Source of the DNA: Hyperoplus lanceolatus
Taxonomy: Eukaryota > Chordata > Actinopteri > Uranoscopiformes > Ammodytidae
Length of the DNA stretch: 64,000 bases
Assembly (NCBI GenBank): GCA_026929865.2
Contig: CM049413.1
Coordinates: 11,601,001-11,665,000, forward strand
Direction: 5' to 3'
Of the stretch, positions 1 through 49,641 are shown one piece after another. The position numbers and the translations under genes were made by a program. How positions within the stretch are numbered: position 1 is the first letter of the stretch; every line of letters starts with the position of its first letter. The notes under the pieces are model-generated. The model did no database searches. It was not told the origin of the DNA and saw nothing but the letters and a program-made list of their open reading frames with translations.

Positions 1-111
1 GATGTAATTGATTTATAATTTGAATAATCGATTCATTGCTTCTTTTTTTAAATAATCAAAACAGTTGCCCATGAAGTTTAAGAAATTGATTTCTACATAA
101 CTCTTCACACA

Positions 112-159
<48 letters not shown>

Positions 160-304
160 AATAAATTATTTTTAAACAACATAATTTTTTGTTACTTTAT
201 CTCAATAAAACCGGTTAAGAATCATGAATTTGAATGTCAGGACAGAGATTTCCCTGCTTCTCCCTGACAATGTCTTCCCTCTTTTCTTTCTTCACAACGT
301 GCAG
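1..304 (+). other. Intron sequence upstream of the HCN cyclic-nucleotide-binding exon
   Basis: AT-rich sequence without coding potential, ending in a splice acceptor (acgtgcag, last base 304). It contains an (ATT)n microsatellite at about 113-157. The earlier exons of the channel gene lie outside the window. Confidence 0.6.
113..157. repeat. (ATT)n microsatellite
   Basis: About 15 uninterrupted copies of ATT/TTA, inside the intron before the first visible HCN exon. Confidence 0.95.
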
Positions 305-1237
305 GAGATCGTCAGCTATAACTGCCGAGGGCTCATAGCCAACATGCCACTGTTTGCCAACACCGATCCTCATTTTGTGACAGTGATCCTGACCAAGCTG
401 CATTTCGAGGTCTTCCAACCCGGAGACTTGATTATACGAGAAGGAACGCTGGGTCGAAAAATGTTCTTCATCCAGCATGGCAGCGTCACAGTCATCCCAC
501 GAGGTGGTAAAGAGGATACGCTCAACGATGGAGCATACTTTGGGGGTAAAACTATTGTCACAGCGTTTCCATGTTGTGTTTCTTCTTCTGTCCTCCCATT
601 TATTAGTGTTCTACCCAAGTTTACATCTCTAAGATATTTAGTTAATTTTCTATGAAACCAAAGAAATTAGAAAATGTAAGTTGCTGGAACTAGTGTCCTC
701 TACATCTGCAGCTAACAATTATTTTCTAGATTTATTGTTTAAATTTTATTCCATCGTGTCATCTTTAAATAGCTATTTTGGAAGTTGAAAGCCTATGTTT
801 TTAAGTTTGCTATCACGAAAGGTAAAAGGAAAGCAATAGATATAACATGCTGGGGGGCATATTATCTAGCCATTTTCAGTTTTAATGCTGAGCTAAAAAC
901 TAACCAGCTGCTGGCTTTAGCTTCGTATTCACTGTACAGGGTATTAATTGAACATGAGAGTGGCATCAATCCTTTCATTGAACACATTTTTTAATACTTC
1001 AAAGATTGAACTGACCCTGTCTTCCTGGACACAGAGATCTGCCTGCTGACCCAGGGACGGCGCACTGCCACCGTGAGGGCTGACACGTACTGTCGCCTTT
1101 ACTCGCTAAGCGTGGACCATTTCAACGAGGTCCTGGAGGAGCATCCTCTGATGAGGACAGCGTTTGAGAGTGTGGCTGTTGACAGACTCTGCAGGGGTTC
1201 CAACAGACCCCCTCATCAGCCTCCCCTGACTGACTGA
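305..1237 (+). CDS. HCN-type cyclic-nucleotide-gated cation channel, last two exons (partial)
   Basis: Two exons, 305-545 and 1035-1237, joined in phase (G|AG gives Glu) and ending at TGA 1235-1237. The first encodes the start of the cyclic-nucleotide-binding domain ([19 protein letters not shown], then [15 protein letters not shown] and FFIQHG). The second encodes the phosphate-binding cassette and lid ([35 protein letters not shown]). In HCN channels this cytoplasmic domain binds cAMP and shifts voltage gating. Pore and voltage-sensor exons lie upstream of the window. The protein ends about 15 residues after the conserved VAxDRL motif, whereas HCN1-4 continue for a long tail. A short-tailed teleost paralogue (hcn5-like) or an unrecognised further exon are both possible, so I give no symbol. 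Confidence 0.85.
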
Positions 1238-3099
1238 CTTCCTCAGAGAGGGAGAGAGATGACTGCACTTTACCATCCAACAAAAAAACCGTCCATATAA
1301 ATCTCGCAGATTGCTTTTTACTATAGTGCTCAGTGATGGATAACATGATGGAGACCCTTAAATCTATTTACGAAGACATTATTGCTGCATTTGGTTGAAA
1401 ATATCAATACCTTCAGTTGATTTAAAGTTGTTACTTAAATCTCAGTGAGCTCTGTGATAATTTTCATGTTAGATCCATTGTGTAATTTACAAACTGTATT
1501 ATGAGAGAAGAATACATTGTTTTCTTGTTTCCATAGCAACTCTGCAATAGCAACACTAGCTCTTGCAAAAGTAAATGAAGCTTTAAGAATAATTTTCGGT
1601 CGCACGTAAACGCTGTCAGATTACAGTTTCATTATCCATCACATGAATCAATCGACATATTGGACACAAGAGCACCAGCTGGGTGACGCATCATTACGCT
1701 GTTCCGATGTAGCGTTGATTCAAAATGATCCCTCAGGTCTGCAGGTTGGGTCAAGATGGCTTAATACCAAAGGTCACTGTGGATAATCACTGTGATGTAA
1801 TAACTGTACAGAGACAGATTGTACACAGTTATACATCACTGTTTAATCAGCCAGAAGAATCTCCTATTAAATCTCTTGCAATTTAGTATCCAGTACTTTG
1901 AAGGTGTGATTGTTTCTTAAGTAACTGACTTATAAATTGCCCTTTAATCAGTTTTCATTTTCTGTTGGCAATTATTTGGCTATTGAATTTTTTTTTGAAC
2001 AGTTTCAAGGCAGTTACTTTGTCATTTTAGCAAAAGCACAGGTGTAACATATAACATTAACAATGGCTCAATAAAAACCGAAAGGTAATCAGGTAATCTT
2101 GGTTTAGAAATGTCATCCATTTTACAGTAATGTGCAGTTATAATTGAATAATCACATGAATTTGTTACATTTTGACCACAATGCTCAGCCTGTCCTCATG
2201 ATCCTCATACTGATGTCATGTAAATATAAATATTTCTACCCTTTAAACACGTTTCTAAAGAATGCATTTTGTTGTACATCCAGTTTCAAAGATGTTAGGT
2301 ATTTAACTGCCTATGAGCGCAAACACATAAACACAACGATGAACAAAAATGCTATAATTAAAAGTTAAATCTGTCACAACAGCATACTACTACATAATGC
2401 ATCCTCACTTATTGTATACATGTTGAGGTTATCATATGGTATATTAGGTATAAAGTAATTATAAGAAAGTATAGTTGTAAGATGGTGTAAAAAGTAGAAG
2501 TATAAATCACCCAAAATCAAAATACTCAGATACAGTTAAGTGTGTCCAAACACACACACACACAAAAGAAAAAGGTGTCAGAATCCGGAATGGCCACACA
2601 CTATTGATAAAATATACTAGAAATATTCGATTCATAACATACAATTGTTTTAACTTGTTGAGGTGAAAACTAATTAACTTTGGTATGATCAAGTATGGAT
2701 TTGAAGAGAGTAATCTACATGACAATGCATATTATTTATTATTTATATATTGTCTTAAATTAATTCATATAATAGGTTTTGGTTATGAAGCTTGTTGAGA
2801 TGGAAATCTTTGAACAGTACACTAATAAATGTTTTCATTTTAAGGTAACAATACTATATCATTTGTATATTATTATTAGCAGTATGCTGTAATATCATTT
2901 CTGCAAAGTGAAAATACTGAGGTAGCCTACTCTGCATCTCTAAACACGCACACACTAACCTTCAGTGAGGGCAGGCTGGTGTTATAAAATGTGTTTTGAC
3001 TGTTTTCATTATAAAACACAGAGAGGGCGGTGATACGACGGAGTAGACCAGCATGTTGTGCAACCAGATTGTTTTTAAAGGTGCCTCCTCAGCGCTGAG
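1238..3099. other. Channel gene 3' UTR and intergenic sequence
   Basis: No supported gene. A consensus AATAAA at 2070-2075 could serve the channel transcript. The rest is AT-rich and holds a short (AC)n run near 2550. Sequence up to about 3100 would include the upstream promoter of ndufv1. Confidence 0.5.
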
Positions 3100-3175
3100 T
3101 TGTTTAGTGACAGCATCCGGTCGTGTGCTCGTCTACTTCCGGACTGTATTTCATAAACTGGGGACGAAGAGAAGG
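3100..3175 (+). promoter_or_regulatory. ndufv1: Probable ndufv1 promoter and untranslated first exon
   Basis: The sequence contains ACTTCCGG (3135-3142), an ETS/GABPA (NRF-2)-type site. Such sites are common in promoters of nuclear respiratory genes. It is followed by a good donor (agaag|gtaac, exon end 3175). The first ndufv1 coding exon has its acceptor at 4235 with only five bases before ATG, so an upstream untranslated exon is expected and this is the best candidate. The transcription start is not determined. Confidence 0.5.
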
Positions 3176-4240
3176 TAACAAACATCGACTGTTTGCTTAC
3201 TAACAATAACCCATTCATAGATGTATCGCTATCTTATGCATCTGCTATTGCAGCCGGTATTAACGAATTCATTTATATTTTGTCATAGTTATATTTGTAC
3301 TGAATCCGCTGCTTTTATTCTGACATTACAAGGTTAACCGATAGCTAAGTTAGCTTAGCACTTGGCCTAGTATGGAGGTCAGTGTGTTCTCATAACATCA
3401 CACAGAAATTAGGCAAACATAGTTTTAAATATATTCATAATTATATTCCTTTACGAGGGTGATGACCTACATTTTTGTAGTTGCACTGTGATGGTTTGTT
3501 GCATTGCTGGGGCTTGCCTTCGCCTCTTGTTAGCAAACTCTGACATAACATCACATAAGAAGTTACATGATCTCTGACAAAGCTCATACACTGCGTCAAA
3601 ACATCTGGTTCAAATATGTATTTGTCAATAGTTAATATACTTTTATATGCATGTATCTGCTGAAACGGTTTATTTTGCATAATTGCTCTTATGGAGTTGA
3701 GAAAGCTTTTTGGCAGCTTTGATAACATAAGTAGTATAATAACAATCCTTAATTCATCTCACCGTAAGGAAATACATTTTTCAGGTTTCCTGCAGATATT
3801 TAAAAAGCTATGTTTGATGCAAAACTATTGACTTGTGTTTGTTTTGTTTTTTTTGTAAAATGTTTCTTTAATTTATCAGCGAATGGCATTAAAAGTCATA
3901 AAACGTCAATTTTGTCTTGAGCTGCATAAACATGCACAAAAGGATCTGTCAGAGTTTGCAAACTTGATAATGCATATTATAACTGAGTTCCTGATTAAAT
4001 ATTTTTCTAATATTGAATCAGGAACTGTTCAACAAATATCAAAAAACTATTTAGAATTTGACTACAAAATTCAATGCCATCTTTCAGTACTTAAATAATA
4101 ATAAACAAGTAATCTAAAAAAATAATCAGCAAATGTATTGATCATGAAAATAATCACTTGTTGCATTCTTAACTGTGATTGCCCCACTTAAACTAAAGTA
4201 GTCAAAAGTCATGATACGGTCTCTCCTCCTAACAGCAAGG

Positions 4241-8531
<4,291 letters not shown>

Positions 8532-8674
8532 ATGGGCTCCTCAAACACCTTAAACTCATTCTTCTTTCACATGCCCTTAACCCTGTGTCAGTGACAAATT
8601 ATTTAAAGTGATAATGTGCCGTCTTCTCACCTCATCATCAAGTTGTGCATTGATGTCTGCCTTGTCCTAATGCA

Positions 8675-8680
8675 AATAAA
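8675..8680 (+). terminator. ndufv1: Polyadenylation signal of ndufv1
   Basis: Consensus AATAAA, 144 bases after the stop codon and followed by T-rich sequence. Confidence 0.75.
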
Positions 8681-8784
8681 GTTCTATGAATCTTAACACT
8701 TTAGTTTTGCCTTTGTGTATTTTAATCTTATTTTTTGTTTATATCAAATGGATAGTTTTAATTTAGTTCACTATTTTAAGATTT

Positions 8785-9362
8785 CACCTATCTTGGCAGC
8801 CTCATCAATAAGGACAGCGGGGCATCAAAAGACATCAAAGCAAGGCTGGGAAAGGCTCAGGGTGCCTTCTCTCAACTCCGTTCTATTTGGAGATCAAAAC
8901 AATACAGCCTTAAAACAAAGATTCTCCTATACAACAGCTATGTAAAGTCTGTTCTTCTGTACGGTGCAGAGAGCTGGCGAGTTGTCAAAACAGAAATGAG
9001 GAGAATGGAAGTGTTCCTTAATGGATGCCTCAGACGAATATGCCAGATATTTTGGCCCAATTAGATCTCCAACAATGACCTTCACAAAAAAACGCACCAA
9101 GGAGATTATGCACAGACGCCTGAGATGGCTAGGACATGTGTTGAGGATGGAGTAGGACCGCATTACCAAAGTCGCCTTAAGATGGACACCACCAGGCAAA
9201 AGAAAACCTGGGAGGCCAAAAACCACCTGGCGCAGAACTGTGACATAAGAGCTGGAACAAATTAACCTGTCATGTGGAGAGGCCCAATATGCTGCCAGGG
9301 ACCGAATGCAATGGAGGGTGCTCATTGAAGCCTTATGTCCCATAGGGGACGAAGAGGAGTAA
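8785..9362 (+). mobile_element. 3' end of a non-LTR retrotransposon (LINE), decayed
   Basis: Translation in broken frames gives the C-terminal part of a LINE reverse-transcriptase ORF: TYLGSLINKD, then SYVKSVLLYGAESWRV, then RLRWLGHVLRM, TPPGKRKPGRPKTTWRR, then AARDRMQWR and ALCPIGDEEE before a stop. The order is collinear with endonuclease-RT elements found in many animals. At least two frame changes and an internal stop (after FWPN) make it non-functional. The 3' end is followed by AAGTAAGT. It lies between ndufv1 and the zinc-finger gene. The clade (I/Nimb-like or other) is not resolved. Confidence 0.75.
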
Positions 9363-9720
9363 GTAAGTCACTATTTTAACTTACAAATAGTTGTTTTTAA
9401 TCATTTTCACCCAAAACTGAAGCCATGCCGGCATTATACAAATTATTTATTTTCCTCTCTAGGTTATTTTCTTTTAATATGTACAGTTCAATGTTTAGGA
9501 ATTGATGCACAGTAGCACTGTTGAACAGCCAGGGGGTAACATTATGGCAACCATTTAACAGCATAAATTCATAAATACCTTCACAGCTATTGTTTTAATT
9601 TTTTGATAAGGAAATAGGAAGAATCCATACAGTTACTAAAGTATTAGCTCTGTTATAGGTTGATAAAGCCATGGATTAAAGCCCAAGTCAAAGCCACATA
9701 AAACAAACTCGAAAAGCAGT
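9363..9720. other. Intergenic spacer
   Basis: AT-rich sequence between the LINE fragment and the zinc-finger gene promoter. I see no gene or clear repeat in it. Confidence 0.5.
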
Positions 9721-9728
9721 TTCATAAT

Positions 9729-9813
9729 ATCGCGATATCTGTTCCCGGTCACGTGACGTGGGCAGGGGCAGACTTAACCGCGCCTCCGTTTCGGTTCCTG
9801 GACGTTTTAAACG
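9729..9813 (+). promoter_or_regulatory. Palindrome-rich promoter and untranslated first exon of the zinc-finger gene
   Basis: The stretch contains the palindromes ATATCGCGATAT (about 9729-9740) and GTCACGTGAC (9748-9757), the latter identical to the CLEAR/E-box consensus of MiT/TFE factors, followed at once by a CRE-like GTGACGTG overlap. GC-rich sequence then leads to a good donor (aaacg|gtaaga, exon end 9813). The next exon with an acceptor (10366) contains the start codon. The transcription start is inferred, not seen. Confidence 0.55.
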
Positions 9814-10401
9814 GTAAGAAATTGACGTCTTTTTGAATTGTTTACCATCACTTTTGTCGAAGATTATGGCTATTCCTCTTTTACATACATTTAAAGCTAA
9901 TAGGAACATTGCAAATTAAGAACAAGGCAACAAAATGTAATGTAATAAAGTATACGAGCACATTCGTCTCGCTTTGAATTGTAGCGTTTCTGGACGACCA
10001 GTGTCCGCTGTCTCCATCCTTCTGTCACCTAGCTACAGCCTTACGTTAGCTGTTTGGTTTTGTCTTTATTTCATCACTGGTGTGGCCCAAGTTAACATCA
10101 ATTCACATTTTAACTGGGCGTGAATGTATTCTAGAAATATGACTTGTCTTTATCCTCCACGAGGTCAATCTCCAATTCCTTGATTATTTAGCTGAAATAT
10201 CTATAAATATCATGATGTCCCATACGCGGGTTAACATGACGCTAGTTAGTTAGCTTATGTCATCCATTGCTGCAGTCACTTCCTGCAGTCTGCTTTAGCT
10301 TTGCCTGTCAACACAACAGATGTGATGCATGTGTATTCAGCAGCAGTGTGTTCCTCTGTCAACAGTTCCATGAGGCTGAGGTAGTGTCTGAAAGCATCAG
10401 C

Positions 10402-11945
10402 ATGGAAATGTTAAAGATAGAGCCAGTCATTGTTGGAAATGACGTAAAATCCACCTCGATGGCGATCAAGACTGAGCCTGTGGCAGCCATCCCTCTGCAG
10501 TCATGTAAGAAAAACGTTTGTGTGCACAGTATATACTGTGAACCTGTTCTACTTGCCAACGTATCATTCTATTTATTTATATCTATCTATTGCACTGCAA
10601 GCAACGTCTCTCATTTTTATGCAGATCAGCACGAGAGTCTGCAGTGTTTCCAATGCTTCATCACCTTCTGTAACGCCAAAGCCAAGGAAAGGCACATGAG
10701 GAAGAGTCATAGTGAGGAGTACATACAGCAGCTGCAGCAGGTAGGCTTAAAATAAAAATGCATAGACCAGGCATTGCGGGAATATCATGATTAGTAAGTG
10801 TAATTTTTCAACAAAAGTCAAATTTTTGGCATGTCTTTTGTACAAAAGTTTGATGTAAACTGTTTTTTAAATGTATTTATTTACAAAGAAAAAAATACCC
10901 TTTGTATACATTTTCTGCAGTTTACTGTTGTATACACCTTTTTATTCTTCATAAAAACAAATACTTGTACAGCGCTAGGATTTAATATTCTTTATACATT
11001 TTCTGCTCATTGTTTTGCAGACTGATACAGTCTTCACTTGCTACAAGTGTGACAAGAGCTGCTCCTCGTCAGAGGAGCTCAGCGAACACCAGTTCACCCA
11101 TAGCACAGAGGAGAAGCCCTTCCTCTGTCCTTATTGCAAGGAAAAGTTCCTTACCTACACTGAGGTGAGGGCACAGCAGGCTATTTGTAATACTCTTTTT
11201 TTTTTTTTTTTTTTGTGATTTGGAAGAAATAAAAAAATATTTTTTACGATGAATGTTAAATGGCTTGCAGGTGAACAAACACAGACGAAATGACTGCATA
11301 GAACGACGATTTCCCTGCATGGACTGTGGCCTCTTGTTTGCCAGTCCTTCAGGACTTCGCCAACATCGTATCACAGTGCACCCCCAGTTCCCGGCAGTGG
11401 CTGATGACAACACCTACCAATGCTGCAAATGTAGTCATGGCTTCCAGACAGAAGAAGAGCTTCTGCAGCACCAGGAGAAATACGCTAGTGATAGAAACTG
11501 CGGGGTTAAGCCACACGGCAAGAAACGTGGCCGTAAACCCAAGAATGCAGCTCAAGGAGGAATGGTTGACAGCAAGAAGGTCAAACAAGAGGAGGGATGT
11601 GACGGATACAATGACTCTACGACAGAGGGTTGTCCTTCCAATGAGCCGCAAACAAAGCTGAATATTCCTTGCTCCGAAGCAAACTGTGCTCTTGTATTCC
11701 CTTCTGTCGCAGCCTTGCGATCACACAAAAAGGCAGAGCATGGGACTCCCCCTTGCAAACCACACACATGCACAGAGTGTGATGTGAGCTATCCTCGGCC
11801 TGAGCAGCTCAAAGCACACATGGCCAGGGCTCACCGCCCTGAGCATACCTGCCCCACATGTGGAAAGAGCTTTGCACGAGAACGCATCCTAAAGCTCCAC
11901 CAGAACACCCACACTGAAGGAGAGGATCTAGCAGACAAAAGATGA
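10402..11945 (+). CDS. C2H2 zinc-finger protein, unidentified, 345 aa
   Basis: Coding exons 10402-10504, 10625-10740, 11021-11164 and 11271-11945 join in phase to 345 aa. I chose ATG 10402 because the earlier ATG (10369) in the same exon closes after four codons and is probably a tiny upstream ORF. About eight fingers are visible, from CFQCFITFCNAKAKERHMRKSH to CPTCGKSFARERILKLHQNTH. Some are atypical: one ends HRRNDC (C2HC type) and one lacks a clear last ligand. A basic AT-hook-like KKRGRKPKN lies mid-protein. Three sites fit the SUMO consensus (LKIE, IKTE, VKQE), two of them in the first 30 residues. This suggests a nuclear DNA-binding regulator. Its targets are unknown and I do not recognise the orthologue. 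Confidence 0.88.
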
Positions 11946-12035
11946 TATACGGGGAATAGACTGAAACATTTAATGAAAGGATTGTCTGAGTATTTCTATC
12001 ACATTGTTCTTAGTAGAATGTGATTTTTTTTTTTG

Positions 12036-12041
12036 AATAAA
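12036..12041 (+). terminator. Polyadenylation signal of the zinc-finger gene (proximal)
   Basis: Consensus AATAAA about 90 bases after the stop. Other candidates are ATTAAA near 12356 and AATAAA at 13466-13471. The last could mark a much longer 3' UTR. Confidence 0.55.
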
Positions 12042-12361
12042 ACTGTACAGCTCTGTTCATAGTTATGACTTATGCGGTATAAGTTCATGTCACAAGGGCC
12101 TTTTCTGTTGTCCATTTTATTGTATCTGAAATGTTTTATATTATGCTTAGAGTAACTAGCTTAATGTTTTAAACTGTATCATAATGTACAGGCAACCTCT
12201 TGAATCATGCAACTATACAGAGAATATCAGTCCAAAACAAAATACAATCCAAAATCTGATAATTGGGCCAGGATATAGGATTCTGTACAATGTGACTTTT
12301 ATGATGTAATTTCTGAAGTCCTTTTTTTTTTTCTTCAAAGGGGAATAATTGTTGCATTAAA

Positions 12362-13800
12362 CAATACTTTAATTTCTATGGTGTCTTTTGTCTTTTTCAC
12401 TATTTTGAGTGAGTATGATTGAGAGGCCAAATGCAAAGTGCTCAGTCCTAAGGTAGAACAGTGCTAAATAAGTGCAGTTAATACACCTTACCTGTGTGAA
12501 CAGTAGTTGGCAGAGTCTAGTGATAATTGCCTTTTTCTGACACTTGCTTGAAAAGTAATCTATTATAATTTTGACACGGTCAGAATTATTACCACAATGA
12601 AATACTCAGTTGTTAAATGAATGTCACCTGTAAAGTAGAATGAAAAATGAGGGATTGTTTCGCAGAATAAAGTAAGTACTGAAAAAGTCTAATTTAATTA
12701 TGTTTCTTAGGGAAATTGGACGTTTAACTCCTTTATATTCATTTCACAGCTAGTGACCTTGCAGTTTAATATTAACATACAAAACTAATCTTCAAATATG
12801 CTGTGTTGTCATAGATTTGAATTTAGAGTACAGAATGCAGTTCAATGAGCCATAGTACAACATTCATTATGCTAGTCTGCATAATTAGTTTTACATAAAC
12901 ACAAAGTACCTTTATAAAAGCGAGTCAAATAAAGTAAATAGAAAATTTAAAATGAGATATAAAGTAAATAAATGCAATTATCTGTTTAAAAAGAAGAACT
13001 TTTTTGTAGGAGTGGGTAGAATTATTACAACTGTGCAAACGGTCAGTTTGCAATGCAGACAGACATGGGTGTATTAAAAAATATATTTTGGACAGGACAG
13101 AAAAATATCTCCAGAAGTGGGGCATGTACCTTGACCCTATACATGTGCCAGTGTCAGGATGTTTATGTTGTAATTATGCTCGTTTTTCTTCTCTCTCTAC
13201 TTTACAATGTGTTTAGTTTTCATTATTTATGTCACCTTAAGAAGTAAACCACCCTGTATGTGGGCTGAACCATTTTGGTTATGGGGGTGGGAGGGGCTCT
13301 GTGTTTGTTGCTACTGACTCGTTTCTGTATGTAATGCTGTTTGATTGTCTTTACTAAAACATTTTTTCTTAAAGATTTTGGAAGCAAGCCTTTACATATT
13401 TTAGACTTCCGTTTTTTGTATGTTGTTGATTGTTCTGTCTTTTGATCTTCCTATTTCTGTATTGCAATAAACTTTATATCCTACTGTTTTTCTCCTTCCA
13501 CTGTTTTATATTGTAATTTGTTTTTTATCTTATTTTATGTAGATTCATTTATATATGCCTATCCTGTGTAACCTCCACTTTGATACATTTTAAAAAGTCT
13601 TATATAATTAAAAGTGTACTTACTTAATTAGGTAAACTAACTTAATGTAACACATTCAGGATATTAATTACATAATTGATTGATTACATTAAGATATTGC
13701 TACTTTTACTAAATTAATTCATCTTAATTCTTCTTCCACCACAGGTATTGTCATATGTGTCGTTTGGATTCCATCATTTTCAAATACAGAATTACCAAAG
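12362..13800. other. Long 3' UTR or intergenic sequence before kmt2b
   Basis: No coding sequence is supported. The stretch is AT-rich with an AATAAA at 13466-13471, so a long alternative 3' UTR of the zinc-finger gene is possible. GC content rises sharply after about 13840 as the kmt2b promoter begins. Confidence 0.5.
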
Positions 13801-13839
13801 CATTTACACCTGATACTATGCGAAAAATGTTCGCCCAGC

Positions 13840-13988
13840 CTCTCGAACTAAGGGCGAAGTTCGTATTCCCATGATGCACCTGTGTTTCCTTTCTAACCCG
13901 CGCCTTTGCTTCGGCGCAGTCCATCTTGCCTCTCACATCGCTGCTGTCACCCTCTGCCAGCGCGCAGTCCGTGTTGTTGTAGTAAATA
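13840..13988 (+). promoter_or_regulatory. kmt2b: kmt2b CpG-rich promoter and 5' UTR
   Basis: A GC-rich stretch starts here and continues through the first coding exon. It contains TATTCCCATGATGCA (about 13864-13878), which resembles the ZNF143/THAP11 (SBS) core, and CCATCTT (about 13921-13927), a YY1-type core. The start codon also lies in an AATGGCGGC context that is YY1-like. No TATA box is visible, as expected for a broadly expressed gene. Factor binding is inferred from motif resemblance only. Confidence 0.55.
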
Positions 13989-47718
<33,730 letters not shown>

Positions 47719-48724
47719 TACAAAAAATACTCCAACACAAAAACACTGACTTATGTACCAATATCCATCTTGTTTAATGCACTTGAATTCTGAAGACGGA
47801 CTTTGAAGACCTAGCCATAGGAGTGAGGTTTCCAATACACACTACTTCTACTTAAAGCAGTATGAGTTTGTTCTTTTCAGTCGTCTGAATTGCTGTTAAC
47901 AGTCGCAGAAACCAGATTAGAGGTGTGTCAAAGCTTGGGATGCTATTACTATTTATGTGATTTTGCTGCTGGATTGTTGGTCTATTAGGAAGTGCTGTTT
48001 TGTCAATGAAACTGCTCTACATTTTGTATTTGTGTAATGTTTCACAACCTCATACAACACATTCTTTTCCGTTTTACATTGTTGATTTTGTCATCCGTAG
48101 CCCCTGCTAGAACTGGGGAAGCTGCAAGGCAATAATTACCTGCTACAAACGGTGCAAACTAAAATAACCTGATATTAGTTATCACTGCGTAAAGGGAGGG
48201 ATCTATTATTATGCTGGTGACAAAGTGTCTTTGTAAATACAAGGTCAGAGAGAAGGAAAGAGAGAATTTATTCAGCATCTCACTTTGACACAACCTTCTC
48301 CGACAGCACTGGTGACGCATTAGACAGGACCATTTTTACAACACATTTGACTCAAAGCACCTTGTGTACATTATAATGCAGCTACATTTTAACTCTGGAT
48401 ACCACAGGTCTTGTGAGCAGGGACTCTTATGTTTTAGGTGCTGGTGACATTTACCCCAAAATGTAGTTTTAATATAGTCACCCAATCCTTCTTTCCACTG
48501 TTAGGTCAGTTGAAATCTCCTGTTTTTATTTGTGACGGCATCGATGTTGTCATCAAATGCTTTTATCCCGTTATTACAGTCTGTTCTTTATTTGTTAATT
48601 TGTGCTGTCTGTATTTGAAGGTCTATGAGGGAGAGTTTCCTTGATGCAGGATTCAAAATGAATATTATGATCTTGCTCTTGCACAGTCCCTTATAAATCT
48701 TTTTGTATTTTTGTATATTTGAAC

Positions 48725-48730
48725 AATAAA
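48725..48730 (+). terminator. kmt2b: Polyadenylation signal of kmt2b
   Basis: AATAAA about 1 kb after the stop codon. A second AATAAA at 49332-49337 could produce a longer 3' UTR. Confidence 0.65.
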
Positions 48731-49371
48731 TGTATATTTACAAGCTCAATGACATAAATGTGTTTGAACTTTTAACTTTTATTTTGTAAGTGAAAGCTGA
48801 CTAACAGAACTGAAGCTTTTGCTGAGTAACAATCCTAAATTAATTAATCTTTTTTTTTTTGCGGCTGTTTGCACCATCTTGCTTCAGTTTGTCTATCATA
48901 GGTGTTACTACCTCAAAGGTGTTACGAAGCAAGAAACACAGTTGGTTAAAATAATTCTTCCTCATCGTTCAATCTTTCTAATCATTATATCACAACATGA
49001 AAACGCAAAGGATCAATACTTTTAAGCAGCGACTTGCTATTATGCCTGCAATGACTTTGTAAGAATAAGCAGCCATCATTTTTTGTGCTTGTTTTCTCCT
49101 GTGTGCAACCACACCCAGCTAATGGATGTAGATAGGATCCTATAGTTTAGGTCGACGGCTGAATGCTGTGGATGTATGTTTTGTGTTTTAGGAATAATAA
49201 TTGAATTTGACACGCAAAGCTTTGTGACTTTTTTGGCTCACTATTGATCCTTCCATGTACATAGTTGTGTAAAGAATTTCTAAACCTGTTAAATATTTTT
49301 TTACCTACATTTTCTTTTTTAATTTATGTTCAATAAAATTTTGAAATGTTCAAAATGTGTCTTTATTTTGC

Positions 49372-49430
<59 letters not shown>

Positions 49431-49443
49431 TTTCTTTCTTTCT
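49372..49443. repeat. (TTTC)n microsatellite
   Basis: About 17 near-perfect TTTC/CTTT units directly downstream of the distal kmt2b polyadenylation signal. Confidence 0.95.
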
Positions 49444-49641
49444 TTTAATTTTTTTTTTACCAATGACTAATATCCAAAACATACATAAATGTAGATGCCA
49501 TGCATTTTTTATGTGTGCAATAATGCAGTATGATCACTGAACCAAAGAAAACAAAACTATCACAACAATGCAGTGATATACTTCAATGTACCTCTATTTG
49601 CCATATTTGAGGGAATTTCATTTACAGACCGGGCTGTTTAA

